A stretch of DNA of 64,000 bases from NCBI RefSeq assembly GCF_000314995.1, contig NZ_BAEO01000018.1, positions 1 to 64,000 of the forward strand, given 5' to 3'. This DNA is from Paraglaciecola arctica BSs20135 (GTDB lineage: Bacteria > Pseudomonadota > Gammaproteobacteria > Enterobacterales > Alteromonadaceae). Shown piece after piece: positions 1 through 9,258 of the stretch. The translations under genes and the position numbers were made by a program. Every line of letters begins with the position of its first letter. Within the stretch, counting starts at the first letter, position 1. Under the pieces are notes generated by a model that was given only the letters and a program-made list of their open reading frames with translations, ran no database searches and was not told where the DNA came from.

Positions 1-3
1 AAT

Positions 4-1280
4 TTACCAAGCCACCCATAATAAGACTCTGAGCCTAGTCAAAATATTCATTGTCGATTTTCAGCGTGAAAATGACTTGGATTGAGTGGAGGATGAGGAT
101 TAGTTTCAGCCTATTTGGTGGGAATAATAGGTATTTAACGGGATTGTGGGCACAACTGTGCCTTATCGGTTCTATGTTGACTGCTTTATTAGGTTATGCG
201 CAGCGTAAAAGTGCTTTTGCTTTACCCATTCCTCGAATGCGTTGATGGCCTGTGTGCGCTTTGAACTGGTTCATCATCATTTCTGCCCCTGCTGCATAGC
301 AAAAGTGTTTTTCAAACTCTGTTGTAAGGGTGAACCATTGGTCGTCTGACAGGCCTAACCTTTTTAATATGGGTTGTTGTTGATGGTCTATATACCCTGC
401 TTTGTCCTCCTTGATTATTCTGCCTGTTATGTCCACCAACTCACAATAGTCTTTGAGTGAGAAAGCGATGCCTTTGGGCATATCCTGTCTAGGGTTGCCG
501 ACAAAGGGCATCAACGAAGGTGTTGTGCTAGGTTCTTTTATCGATTCTAAACGTTTTTTAATACTGGTGTGCTTTGAGGTCTCGGGGGTATCCGCTATCT
601 TGGTTCGAATAGGGTTAAGGTCAACATAGGCCATACAGGAAAGTAATGCTGCTTCATCTAATAAGGCTTGTGACTTAAATCGTCCTTCCCAAAATCTTCC
701 GGTACAGTCATCCTCTTTATTGGCTTCTCGGGCAATATGTTCATTCAGGTTACCCATCAACCAGCTAATATCTTGCAAGCGCTTGCGATACTCGATTATG
801 GTGTCATCTAAGGTGAGTTGTTGACTTTGGCTTAACGTGTCACCCCTTACAAATATTTGAGTGAGTAATGTGCCTTTATGTAGACGGTGCCAGCGCTCAA
901 CCACCTCATTATCTGTCCAAGCCATCACTTGTTGTACATCCACATGTAACACCACATGCACGTGATTACTCATCACAGCATAAGCACATATATCAATTGA
1001 AAACACAGATGATAAAAACAACAGTCGTTGTTCAACCCACCCCCGACGATGTTCATAACTCTGGCCTGAATAACTATCCACACCGCACAAAAAAGAACGC
1101 CGTACACAACGGGAAACACAATGATAAAATGGGGTATCCGATAAACAAATTTGACTACTACGTGGCTGAGGCATGACATCAATCCTTTGATTTATTTCCT
1201 AATCAAAGCCTAGCTTGTCTTCATATTAAGTCAAATTGTTATGGGTGGCTTGGTAAAAGCTGTTATGGGTGGCTTGGTAA
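4..1280 (-). mobile_element. RAYT element bounded by 18-bp inverted repeats
   Basis: TTACCAAGCCACCCATAA at 4-21 is the exact reverse complement of TTATGGGTGGCTTGGTAA at 1239-1256 and again at 1263-1280. The repeats bracket a single Y1/HUH transposase gene. This is the layout of a REP-associated tyrosine transposase unit, whose ends are short repeats rather than IS-type terminal inverted repeats with target duplication. A degraded relative of the left part (transposase 3' end plus end motif) lies at 29278-29447, which shows that this end has been copied within the genome. Confidence 0.7.
194..1174 (-). CDS. REP-associated tyrosine transposase (RAYT, Y1_Tnp family)
   Basis: This 326-aa protein belongs to the Y1/IS200-like transposase superfamily, single-strand DNA nucleases that nick and rejoin through one tyrosine. 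An HUH metal motif is seen at H71-V-H73 in the context SNHVHVVLH. A typical RAYT segment WEGRFKSQALLDE is followed by AYVDLNPIR, where Y183 is a candidate catalytic tyrosine. The length fits the longer RAYT subfamily common in Alteromonadales. The gene stands alone between inverted copies of an 18-bp end motif. No frameshift is seen, so the protein may be active. An IS200/IS605 element is less likely because no TnpB or short TnpA is present. Confidence 0.8.
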   Translation of the reverse strand: MPQPRSSQICLSDTPFYHCVSRCVRRSFLCGVDSYSGQSYEHRRGWVEQRLLFLSSVFSIDICAYAVMSNHVHVVLHVDVQQVMAWTDNEVVERWHRLHKGTLLTQIFVRGDTLSQSQQLTLDDTIIEYRKRLQDISWLMGNLNEHIAREANKEDDCTGRFWEGRFKSQALLDEAALLSCMAYVDLNPIRTKIADTPETSKHTSIKKRLESIKEPSTTPSLMPFVGNPRQDMPKGIAFSLKDYCELVDITGRIIKEDKAGYIDHQQQPILKRLGLSDDQWFTLTTEFEKHFCYAAGAEMMMNQFKAHTGHQRIRGMGKAKALLRCA

Positions 1281-1284
1281 AAGC
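1237..1284 (+). repeat. Tandem duplication of the RAYT end motif
   Basis: A 24-bp unit beginning TGTTATGGGTGGC and ending GGTAAAAGC occurs twice, head to tail, at 1237-1260 and 1261-1284. It contains the 18-bp motif that occurs inverted at 4-21. It lies just upstream of the transposase start and about 75 bp before the antitoxin gene. Confidence 0.85.
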
Positions 1285-1359
1285 TTTATGTACTCGACTG
1301 TTGTTGATGTTTTGATGCTATAACGTTAAAGTGTTAATGAGTGCAAATTGGAGACATAA

Positions 1360-1593
1360 ATGAGTACACTATCAAAACGTTCAACAGTCTATTTTGAACC
1401 CGCAATACACAATGCACTTAAAATTAGAGCTGCATCTAGCGATTCTTCTGTTTCTGAGCTAATAGACGAAGCCGTGCGTTTATTAATGCGAGAGGATCAA
1501 GAAGATCTTGCTGCTGTTAGAGCACGAGTCGATGAACCAGAAATAAGTTATGAAACGCTCATTAACAGCCTGGAAGCTGATGGGAAATTATAA
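1360..1593 (+). CDS. Ribbon-helix-helix antitoxin (CopG/RelB-like)
   Basis: This 77-aa protein starts with a short basic strand (KRSTVYFEPAIHNALKIRA) followed by SVSELIDEAVRLLM, the beta-alpha-alpha pattern of ribbon-helix-helix DNA-binding antitoxins. The acidic C-terminal tail is the part expected to wrap the toxin. It overlaps the downstream toxin gene by 14 bp, as expected for a translationally coupled toxin-antitoxin pair. Such antitoxins normally bind and repress their own promoter, here in the stretch after the RAYT repeats. The subfamily assignment rests on fold pattern only. Confidence 0.8.
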   Translation: MSTLSKRSTVYFEPAIHNALKIRAASSDSSVSELIDEAVRLLMREDQEDLAAVRARVDEPEISYETLINSLEADGKL

Positions 1594-1843
1594 GATTACG
1601 TTTAAAAAATCGGTTGTAAAAGATTTGAAATCTGTACCTAAATCAGACGTGATTAAAATAATTTCAAAGATTGATAGCCTTGCTGAGGACCCAAGAAGAG
1701 TCGGTGCAATCAAGCTCAGCGGCAATGAATTGTACCGAGTACGTCAAGGACTCTATCGCATATTATATAAGATTAAGGACCGAGAATTAGTTGTACTGGT
1801 AATAAAAGTAAGTCATAGATCTGATGTTTATAAACGTACATAA
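1580..1843 (+). CDS. ParE/RelE-family toxin
   Basis: The start ATG at 1580 lies inside the end of the antitoxin gene. An upstream in-frame start at 1550 would be buried deeper in it and is less likely. The 87-aa basic protein begins MGNYKITFKKSVVKDLKSVP and has the RelE/ParE pattern: KIDSLAEDPRR, then KLSGNELYRVRQGLYRILYKI, then VLVIKVSHRSDVYK. The family either cleaves ribosome-bound mRNA (RelE) or poisons gyrase (ParE); the sequence does not decide which. Proximity to the RAYT suggests a small mobile hotspot. Confidence 0.8.
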   Translation: MGNYKITFKKSVVKDLKSVPKSDVIKIISKIDSLAEDPRRVGAIKLSGNELYRVRQGLYRILYKIKDRELVVLVIKVSHRSDVYKRT

Positions 1844-2222
1844 CAATAACTTGAACCGGATAAAAATACAGAGCAATGTTTACCGCTTAAGTGAGTGTTA
1901 ATGTCCGCTTTAGGGAGAGTCAATTAAAATCCGAATATCCCCAATGGCGGCTATGGTATAGATTATCAGTTAGCTCTAGCTCATTAACCCAATAACAACT
2001 CTTTTTTACCTGCTTTTCCTCTGTGAACTCTGTGTCCTCCGTGGTTCAAATTCTTTTTGCTTTAACTGCTTCCGCTAAAAAAATAGAGAGATTCCGGCTT
2101 AAAAAACTACCGGAATGACGGGGGGCGGCACTTCACCGCCTGTCAGATAAAACCTAGACCTTTAAATCTCGCTGAGAGGTCATTTCTTTAATGGAATTGG
2201 TATTAAATAGTTGGGATTAAAG
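1844..2222. repeat. Gene-free stretch with REP-like repeats
   Basis: Three features are visible. A CTCTGTG-rich motif lies at 2014-2050 and resembles the pair at 49265-49378. An inverted repeat ATTCCGG/CCGGAAT (2091-2097 and 2110-2116) is followed by GACGGG, which is a typical dispersed REP-type unit. A GGCGG/CCGCC hairpin lies at 2124-2140. No coding region with a ribosome binding site is visible. Confidence 0.5.
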
Positions 2223-4106
2223 TTAGTTGTTTAACATCCGTAAATTGATCTTCGCCATTTGGTTACCTTGGTCTGCTGCTTGTTGATAAAGGCGCTTGGC
2301 TTCGGCTAAATCTTGGCTTACGCCTAATCCTCTTTCGTATAACTTGCCTAGGCTATTTTGTGCGTCAGCATCGCCTTGGATGGCAGCTTTTTCAAACCAG
2401 TACGCAGCTTGTTGATGATTCTTTACAATACCTTGCCCCAATGAATACAAGTAGGCGAGGTTGTATTGGGCATTCATATGGCCTTGTTCAGCGGCTTTTT
2501 GATACCAGTATGCCGCCTGAGAATAGTCCTGATCCACTCCATTGCCTTTTGAATACATAAAACCAAGGGTGGCCTGGGCTTGATTGTGGCCATGTTTAGC
2601 CGCTTGCGTATACCAATTGGCCGCTTGGCGCATATTTTGTTCCGTGCCTTGGCCATTTTCATACATTTTACCCAACAGGTATTCAGCTGAAACGTTGCCC
2701 AGTTTTGCGGCCTGTTGGTAATAATATAATGCCTCAGGGTAGTTTTGTTGCTGGTAATAATAATCATCAGCTAAGGCTTTGTTTTCTCGTTGTTTTTGTT
2801 CGCGCTGTTGTTGCACTCGTAATAAAGCTAATTGCTGTTTGGCTTGTCTTCTATATTTGCCTGCAGGCTTTAGGGTTAGATATTGCTGAAAAGCTTGGCG
2901 GGTCTTTTGATTGACTGTTTTTTGCCAGATGTTTTCATCATCTTGAAAGACTTTTATTGCCCCTTCGGCTTGGATGATATGTTGCCCTTGTGGCCACAGT
3001 GTCAGGTATTGCTGGTAACTGTTAATGGTATTGATGCTTAGAGCTTGTTGCCACATTTGCTGATCTCTACGGGCTTGTTTTTCTTCATCTGTTTCAGGCT
3101 CTTTGGGCGGTGTTACCGCCGCATTTGGTGAAGGTTCTTCAGATGGTTGTAACTGTGGATCCTCCTGCTTTGGACTAGGAAATAGGTCCGCAATAAACTG
3201 ATTAAGTGTTGTCCATGAGTCAGTTTCTACTTTGGGCATTAAATCAAACTGACGTTTGGTATTATCGTATTCAAACCTTAGTGCCAGCGAGTATTGCTGG
3301 TTCATTTTTTCTAACTTTTCCCCCAACTCAGAAGCGCTTAGTTCAGAAATATATTGATATGTACGCTTAGTATTTGGGTTAAATGTTGGGTTTTTATTGG
3401 CTGAATCAGCCAGCAATATGTCGGCTACATATCCATCGATGCTTTTTAAATAACGATTGATTTGTTGCAGCTCGGCGCTGTTGAAGTTATTTATGTTTAA
3501 CTGATAGTGAAAGCGCCTTGGTAAAGCGTCGAGCTTTTCACTCAATACCGCTCCTAGATCCTGAGCCAGTAACGCTAGATTTTGGTTTAACCACAAACCC
3601 AAACAATCACCTATGCAGTTTTTGGCTGGGTTGTTGGCCCAATTATCTACTGCAAAAGCATCCTGCTGAGTACCGCTTTGTAAATCTAATAAGCGCCCCG
3701 ATAAACTGAAATACCACTTTTGTGACGCTGCTTGGCGTTGTTTAAACATATTAAGTTGATACAGCAAGGCCAGATTCACTTCTTTTCCTGAACGTTTGGC
3801 TGCTTGTTGAATAGCTTGGTCGGTCAAGGTCGAGCAGTCTTCGAGAATACAATTAGGTAATCCCAAATAATGTAAATTAAGCACATCAAAATCAGCATTA
3901 CTTAAAGCAATAGTTAGGCCTTGGGAAATAGTGCTGTGCAAGTCTACTAGTGCGGGGAGTTCGACTGGGGTGTTGTAGTTTGTATCTGGCAATACCACAA
4001 TTTTCCAACGTTCAGTGGCTAAACTTGTTTGCACCCACAGACATAATAGGCCAACTAGGTAGCCTATTCTCAATGTTGTTGTTTTGAGCCTAACAGTGTC
4101 TGTCAT
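2223..4106 (-). CDS. Exported Sel1-repeat (TPR-like) protein
   Basis: This 627-aa protein has an N-terminal hydrophobic signal (GYLVGLLCLWVQTSLA) that predicts export. Residues 35-310 form a domain with a C-x3-C pair and the helix LAQDLGAVLSEKLDAL. A Pro/Glu-rich linker and a Gln-rich helical region follow. About five Sel1 repeats (pattern AxWYxxAAxxGxxxAQxxLGxxYxxGxG) then run to the C-terminus. Sel1 proteins are adaptors in envelope signalling or secretion. The N-terminal domain resembles the whole product of the next upstream gene, which lies 82 bp away on the same strand. The two are probably co-transcribed and functionally linked. No enzyme motif is visible. Confidence 0.7.
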   Translation of the reverse strand: MTDTVRLKTTTLRIGYLVGLLCLWVQTSLATERWKIVVLPDTNYNTPVELPALVDLHSTISQGLTIALSNADFDVLNLHYLGLPNCILEDCSTLTDQAIQQAAKRSGKEVNLALLYQLNMFKQRQAASQKWYFSLSGRLLDLQSGTQQDAFAVDNWANNPAKNCIGDCLGLWLNQNLALLAQDLGAVLSEKLDALPRRFHYQLNINNFNSAELQQINRYLKSIDGYVADILLADSANKNPTFNPNTKRTYQYISELSASELGEKLEKMNQQYSLALRFEYDNTKRQFDLMPKVETDSWTTLNQFIADLFPSPKQEDPQLQPSEEPSPNAAVTPPKEPETDEEKQARRDQQMWQQALSINTINSYQQYLTLWPQGQHIIQAEGAIKVFQDDENIWQKTVNQKTRQAFQQYLTLKPAGKYRRQAKQQLALLRVQQQREQKQRENKALADDYYYQQQNYPEALYYYQQAAKLGNVSAEYLLGKMYENGQGTEQNMRQAANWYTQAAKHGHNQAQATLGFMYSKGNGVDQDYSQAAYWYQKAAEQGHMNAQYNLAYLYSLGQGIVKNHQQAAYWFEKAAIQGDADAQNSLGKLYERGLGVSQDLAEAKRLYQQAADQGNQMAKINLRMLNN

Positions 4107-4188
4107 TATTGTTTTAAGAATGCTCGGGTTGATTTTTATTGTCCGCTAAGTAAGTGGTGGTAAAAAACAATTATTGAATGCAAGAATA

Positions 4189-5094
4189 TTACCAACCTTC
4201 GGCAATGTCCCGAGTGGGGTTTTTACCCCTTAGAGTAATCCGTTTTATACTAAAAGTATTACCTTCAAAATTAATGGTGGCACGCATGTTCAACTCTTCT
4301 AGCAACTTAAGCATATTTCTACTGAGTTTTGCGGTGCCAATAGTGGAGCGATATAACAATGTGGTACGGGTATGGCGCTGCTGTGTGGGACGATGAGAAA
4401 TGTAACCAGAGAAAACCAGTAAATATTCCTCAATGCTGGCCACATCTTGTGCACTAAAACCATCAAATTCTAAATAGTAGTCGTTAACCATTGTTGATTT
4501 TGCAGTAGTGCTTTGCTCAGCTGGCTCTGCATTTATCAGCCAATTTAATTTTTCAGCCAAAATTAACCCCAGCTCATCTCCCAACACTTTAGCTTCATCA
4601 CCCATTTCTTCAAGCATACAAGTTTGTCTGCTACAGGCGTAGGGAATGGTCCAACTCCGTGGGCTTTGCACTTCAAAGTTATCTAGAAATTGCCCTGATT
4701 TGGCATTTAATAACCGTGCTGCAACTCGAGCGCGGGCCTTTTTTGCATATTCGCTGGTCTGCACAGTCGCATAAGTGCTCAGTACCACAACCACATCGAT
4801 AGGAGGGCGAGTGATAGAGCGGGCTATATCAAGTAACTCTGCATCAGTGCGACGTACGCGACCTTGTTTAAACGTATCTAAGGTGATGCTAGTTTCGTCA
4901 TATACATCAACAATGTGATTAAGTTGCTGACTGATACTGGCATGAACACGCTTATTAATTTGACTGTTCCGGGGGACGGAGTCTTTATCTGCGTCTTCTA
5001 TCATTATTAGCAGGTTAACGCTATCAGCAGCATAGGTGTATGAGAACACTCCAAGGGTGAAAGATAGTACGATAATTTTTGATAGCCAATTCAT
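4189..5094 (-). CDS. Exported protein of unknown function, paralogue of the Sel1 protein's N-terminal domain
   Basis: The start at 5094 (MNWLSK) is preferred over 5124 because AAGGA lies 7 nt upstream and a clean signal peptide follows (IIVLSFTLGVFSYTYAA). The mature protein of about 280 aa holds CSRQTC and then LGDELGLILAEKLNWL. It continues with a region (YYLEFDGFSAQDVASIEEYL) that aligns by eye with NFNSAELQQINRYLKSIDGY in the downstream Sel1 protein. The family is not recognised. The early LIMIEDADKDSVPRNSQINKRV portion hints at a periplasmic sensor or chaperone-like fold, but no function can be assigned. Confidence 0.6.
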   Translation of the reverse strand: MNWLSKIIVLSFTLGVFSYTYAADSVNLLIMIEDADKDSVPRNSQINKRVHASISQQLNHIVDVYDETSITLDTFKQGRVRRTDAELLDIARSITRPPIDVVVVLSTYATVQTSEYAKKARARVAARLLNAKSGQFLDNFEVQSPRSWTIPYACSRQTCMLEEMGDEAKVLGDELGLILAEKLNWLINAEPAEQSTTAKSTMVNDYYLEFDGFSAQDVASIEEYLLVFSGYISHRPTQQRHTRTTLLYRSTIGTAKLSRNMLKLLEELNMRATINFEGNTFSIKRITLRGKNPTRDIAEGW

Positions 5095-5384
5095 GCACGG
5101 TTCCTTAGTTTTACCCATTAACAAACATTACCTATGGATATGCAAAACTTAGGATAGTTTTTTGGTATGTGAAGTAAAATCCTCAGCCATTTAAACATAA
5201 TTTATTGAATTGGAGTAATACTGAGTAAAAACCGTCTATTGAATTAGCATGGATCCTGAGTTCTCAATTTTAACAGGTCACTCGCGTCAAATGATCATAC
5301 TGATGTGTATATTGATTATGAGCTAACTCTAAATTGTATTTATGTTCGCCCCGCCATCCTTGGCAGTTGCGTATAGTCAGTTGA

Positions 5385-7703
5385 TTAGAAGCGATAGGCT
5401 GCTTGTAAAGCCACTGTTCGGCCAGGTTCAACCCACATTGCATACATACCAGCAGGCGCGAATGACATGTCTGTACTGTAGCTTGAAGTTACTTGATCTG
5501 TCAGGTTTTTACCTACTAAAGCGATTGACCAACCTAGGTTGTAATCACTCAATTCTACCCTTAAGTCAACTTTTCCATATCCTGATTGCTCAGTGAATGG
5601 GTTTAAATCGTAATTGGTGTAATAACTTGATTTAAAGTTTGTTTGTAGATTGATATTTAGCTCTAAGTCGCCGCTTAGAACATGCCAATAATCCAATGCT
5701 AAATGGCCGCTAAATTCAGGGGCATAGGCACCAGGCTTACCAGAAAAATCACAGGTAACTCCATTGGCTTCAACGTTGTCCGGCAAGAATTGCGCACTCT
5801 TAAAGCATTTGGCTCCACTGAATTCATCCCAAGTGAAATCTAAGTAGGCGAGATTCCCCGATAGTGTGAAACCGCCAGGTAAAAGCCAGCGCCCATCCAA
5901 TTCAATACCTTGGCTACTAGAGCGCCCGCCATTTTCGACATAGAACCCAGCCACGCCATCGAATACCGATGTTTGCATATTTTTAAAGTCCATATTGAAC
6001 AGAGCAAAGTTTAAATCTAAGGTGCCATCCAACAAGGTTAACTTAGTACCTAGTTCATAACTGGTTACTTCTTCTGCGTCAAACTGCCAGTCTTTTGCTA
6101 AGTTGGCTCGCGCATCGTAACCGCCCGATTTAGTGCCCGTTGCCGCAGAAAAATACACCATACCCTGCTTAAAAGTGCGACTGACGGTTAATGATGGGTC
6201 AAAAGCGGTTTCGCTAAGCTTACCGTTTACGCTATGTATCTCTAGCCCAAGATTGTTTTTAAGAATATTCAAATAGACATCGGTTGGCAGCATATTCGGC
6301 GCACCCATTGCCTGCACTGCACCGGGTACATTAATAATATCAATTTGTTCAACAGGTAAACCACTACTGAGTTCAACCATGCCTAAGTCGCGTTTAGCTT
6401 CTTTGTCTTCTTTGGAATAGCGTAGACCTAAGGACGCCAGCCAATGGTCATCTAATTGATAGTCGAGTTTTGTAAAAATGGCTTGGGTGTCGCTGTCTCC
6501 GGAATATTGTCTGGGACCCAAGGCATTTAATGGATAGATCCGATATTGTTCATCAAATGCTAAATCGGTAGATTGAACATATACCCCAGCGATAAAGTTA
6601 AAGGCACCATCAAATTCTGAACTTAATCGCAATTCTTGACTAATTTGCTCAAAATTCTCATCACTATCTTGTCTGTAGGTCAGTGGCGCAGGACCATGGT
6701 CGCCATCATTACTTTGCAGCATACTGTATTCCTGCCAACCCGTGACACTCGATAACGTGAGGTTTTTAAACTGCCAGTCGGCGGTCAGGGTTAGGTAGTC
6801 TGCTTGATAGTCACCGTATTCATCTTCGCCCAATGCCGCATTACCTTTATACAAGTCGTCATCAAGCTTATATTGGTTTATGTCTGCAAAATAGGCTGGT
6901 AGTGTCAACCCCATTAACACAGGTTCTGCTACGGGCTGGCTTGGTGCTATGCCTACATTTGATTCATCATCGTGCTGATAAGATAAAAATATTTCTAGGG
7001 TGTCACTGGGCTGCCAAGCAAAACTGACACGTGCAAAAGTGGCGTCTCTTGCTACTTCGTCACGGTTAGCTAAAGAATTATGAAAATAACCATCGTGATC
7101 GAGGACTTTGACAGTCGCCAGTACTTGTAGATTGTCGCTCAGAGGGGCACTAACAGCCGCATCCAAAGTATAGCCATTGTTGAATTCATAATTTGCACTG
7201 ATATAACCACTTAAGTCTTCGGTTGGGCGACGGGTGGTGACGTTTAAGGCGCCAGCTGTGGTATTTTTACCGAACAAAGTTGATTGTGGACCACGCAACA
7301 CCTCAAATCTTTCTAGATCAACAAAGGCACTGCGCATTTGGTAAGCCCTACCTCGGTATACACCATCTACATAAGTACCTACGGTTTGTTCAAAACCTTG
7401 ATTAGGCCCCGAACCCAGCCCGCGCATGGTAATGTTAAATCCCTGACCAGTCTGGCTGATATCGAAGTTGGCGACCTTGTCAGCTAGCTCTTCATTATCA
7501 CTTATATTTTGTTTGAGTAGTTGCTCACCTGCTATTGCAGTGACTGATATGGGCACATCTTTAATGCTTTGGGTACGTTTTTGAGAGGTCACCATGATGA
7601 CCTCTAATATTTGTTCTTTATCTTGTACCTGGGCCGCCACTGGAATTGCCAGGGTTGTGATTAATGCTAAAGCAACTGATTGATTTAATGTTGTTTTTTT
7701 CAT
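5385..7703 (-). CDS. TonB-dependent receptor
   Basis: The ATG at 7703 is chosen because a signal peptide (MKKTTLNQSVALALITTLAIPVAA) follows; upstream in-frame sequence has no signal. The TonB box region (LEVIMVTSQKRTQ) is followed by a plug domain (VPISVTAIAGEQL, GPQSTLFGKNTTAGALNV). The remainder is a beta-barrel ending in the terminal aromatic signature QAAYRF. The 772-aa length is normal for outer-membrane receptors that import bulky ligands with TonB energy. It is the last gene of a catabolic-type operon, so its ligand is probably that operon's substrate. The plug resembles receptors of sphingomonads and Alteromonadales for hydrophobic organics rather than siderophores; this is inference. 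Confidence 0.88.
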   Translation of the reverse strand: MKKTTLNQSVALALITTLAIPVAAQVQDKEQILEVIMVTSQKRTQSIKDVPISVTAIAGEQLLKQNISDNEELADKVANFDISQTGQGFNITMRGLGSGPNQGFEQTVGTYVDGVYRGRAYQMRSAFVDLERFEVLRGPQSTLFGKNTTAGALNVTTRRPTEDLSGYISANYEFNNGYTLDAAVSAPLSDNLQVLATVKVLDHDGYFHNSLANRDEVARDATFARVSFAWQPSDTLEIFLSYQHDDESNVGIAPSQPVAEPVLMGLTLPAYFADINQYKLDDDLYKGNAALGEDEYGDYQADYLTLTADWQFKNLTLSSVTGWQEYSMLQSNDGDHGPAPLTYRQDSDENFEQISQELRLSSEFDGAFNFIAGVYVQSTDLAFDEQYRIYPLNALGPRQYSGDSDTQAIFTKLDYQLDDHWLASLGLRYSKEDKEAKRDLGMVELSSGLPVEQIDIINVPGAVQAMGAPNMLPTDVYLNILKNNLGLEIHSVNGKLSETAFDPSLTVSRTFKQGMVYFSAATGTKSGGYDARANLAKDWQFDAEEVTSYELGTKLTLLDGTLDLNFALFNMDFKNMQTSVFDGVAGFYVENGGRSSSQGIELDGRWLLPGGFTLSGNLAYLDFTWDEFSGAKCFKSAQFLPDNVEANGVTCDFSGKPGAYAPEFSGHLALDYWHVLSGDLELNINLQTNFKSSYYTNYDLNPFTEQSGYGKVDLRVELSDYNLGWSIALVGKNLTDQVTSSYSTDMSFAPAGMYAMWVEPGRTVALQAAYRF

Positions 7704-7717
7704 AATGCCTCTGAGTG

Positions 7718-8452
7718 TTATTGGTCGAATAACTGACTGGCAGTTTTGAGCAATAACAAACCACCAACCAATAAAAGAACTGAAAAGACAACGCGAGTAA
7801 ACTGCTGTTGACTCACTTTGTGGTGTAGAAAATTTCCAAGTAAAGCGCCGACAAAAACAACAGGTACTAACATTGCAATGTGTGCTGCCTGTTGTTGTAA
7901 CTTGCCAGATATCGCAAACCATATTGTCAGAGCACCATTGAGGGACAGCCATACGCTGATTAATGTGGCTCGGAATTGAGTTTTATCTAGGCCGCTCTTT
8001 GCGCAGGCATATACCAACAAGGGGCCGCCCGATGCAAATAAACCATGGGTAATCCCAGCAAAAAAAATCAACATCCTGCGTAACAGCGAACCATGGTTTG
8101 TAGCTTGAATTTGCGCTAACGAACGCACCGCAAACCAACAAATAAGTAACGCCAATATTCCTTTGCTATAAAGTTCAGGCAACTGTCCTGTCAGCAAAAC
8201 ACCAATCAAGGTTCCCAGCGCCATAAATGGCAGTATCTGAGTAAACAAAAAACCACGAGCAATATGACTGCGTAGCTGCCATACCAAAGGAGCGGTCATC
8301 AGAATGTTTAATGGAACTAACCATTGCACCAGAGTCGGAATGTCCATGACTAAAGCGCCGATAGACAGTGCCACTACAATACTGCCAAATCCGGTCATTG
8401 CTTCGATGGTAAAGGCGATAAATACACCTATCGCAACTACGAAAAATGTCAT
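7718..8452 (-). CDS. TauE/SafE (TSUP) family permease
   Basis: This 244-aa polytopic membrane protein has about eight hydrophobic segments. Near its N-terminus is FTIEAMTGFGSIVVALSIGAL, the conserved glycine-rich motif of TSUP anion permeases, and the second repeat has ITHGLFASGGPLLVYA. The family exports or imports sulfite, sulfonates and small organic acids. The start overlaps the preceding SDR gene by 4 bp (ATGA-type coupling). It may export an acid or sulfur by-product of the pathway; the substrate is unknown. Confidence 0.8.
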   Translation of the reverse strand: MTFFVVAIGVFIAFTIEAMTGFGSIVVALSIGALVMDIPTLVQWLVPLNILMTAPLVWQLRSHIARGFLFTQILPFMALGTLIGVLLTGQLPELYSKGILALLICWFAVRSLAQIQATNHGSLLRRMLIFFAGITHGLFASGGPLLVYACAKSGLDKTQFRATLISVWLSLNGALTIWFAISGKLQQQAAHIAMLVPVVFVGALLGNFLHHKVSQQQFTRVVFSVLLLVGGLLLLKTASQLFDQ

Positions 8453-9258
8453 TGTTTGGTCTGCAGTTCACTGGAAAATTTATTGCGCATTAACCGCAAG
8501 TAAAGATCCGGAAACAACCGATACAAAATACTGGATAAATTAGTGAAAACATCCGGGAATAAGCGCGCTTTATTTTGTTTGATCGCACTAATAATTAAAT
8601 TTGCCATCCACATACTGGTGCGCATTTTTCCCACCATCGAACGCTTGTGCGCAGCTTTATGTCCGCGGCCATCTAGTGCATTTTGTTCTATAGGGGTATC
8701 CAAAAAACTTGGATATACCATCAATATCGATACACCTTCTGCATGGACTTCGGCACGTAAAGTCTCAAAATACTGGTGTAATGCTGATTTTGCAGCGCAA
8801 TAACCGGCGCGTGCTAAAACTGGCATCCAGCCAGCCATCGAACCAATGTTAACGATCTTACCGTTGGCTTTGCATAATAATGGCAACAGTCCTTGGGTTA
8901 ATTGCACCGGTGCAAGATAGTCGACATGCATGATTTTACGAATAACATGGTGTTCAGTTTGTTTGGCAAGTGAACGGTGAGTGATCCCTGCATTGTTGAT
9001 AAGTAAGTCGACTTGCGAAAGTTTGCTATTGAGTGTTTGGAGCAGAGTACTAATAGCGTCGCAGTCTGCTAAATCACAACTAAAGTGTAATGCTCCATCT
9101 AAGCTAAGAGTCTGCTCATATAGACGCTCCTCGTTAACATCAATCAATACTAGTTGGTGGCTTAGGTGAAGCTGGCGCGCAAGATCCAACCCCAGCCCTG
9201 AAGCGGCACCAGTAATAACGGCTATTGGTTTTGAATTGTTAGCTACGGATTGAGTCAT
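8449..9258 (-). CDS. SDR family NAD(P)-dependent oxidoreductase
   Basis: This 269-aa classical short-chain dehydrogenase shows the cofactor motif TGAASGLG near the N-terminus, NNAG (INNAGITH), a catalytic serine in IVNIGSMAGW and the YCAAK catalytic YxxxK. It interconverts alcohol and ketone groups with NAD(P)H. Its start overlaps the stop of the upstream epimerase-like gene (TAATG). The partners suggest a hydroxysteroid- or terpenoid-type alcohol substrate, but the sequence does not fix it. Confidence 0.85.
   Translation of the reverse strand: MTQSVANNSKPIAVITGAASGLGLDLARQLHLSHQLVLIDVNEERLYEQTLSLDGALHFSCDLADCDAISTLLQTLNSKLSQVDLLINNAGITHRSLAKQTEHHVIRKIMHVDYLAPVQLTQGLLPLLCKANGKIVNIGSMAGWMPVLARAGYCAAKSALHQYFETLRAEVHAEGVSILMVYPSFLDTPIEQNALDGRGHKAAHKRSMVGKMRTSMWMANLIISAIKQNKARLFPDVFTNLSSILYRLFPDLYLRLMRNKFSSELQTKQ

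Noticed and set aside
51-245. 64-codon plus-strand frame at the left edge
   Set aside because: It overlaps the RAYT tail and 3' end on the opposite strand and has no ribosome site or recognisable protein pattern.
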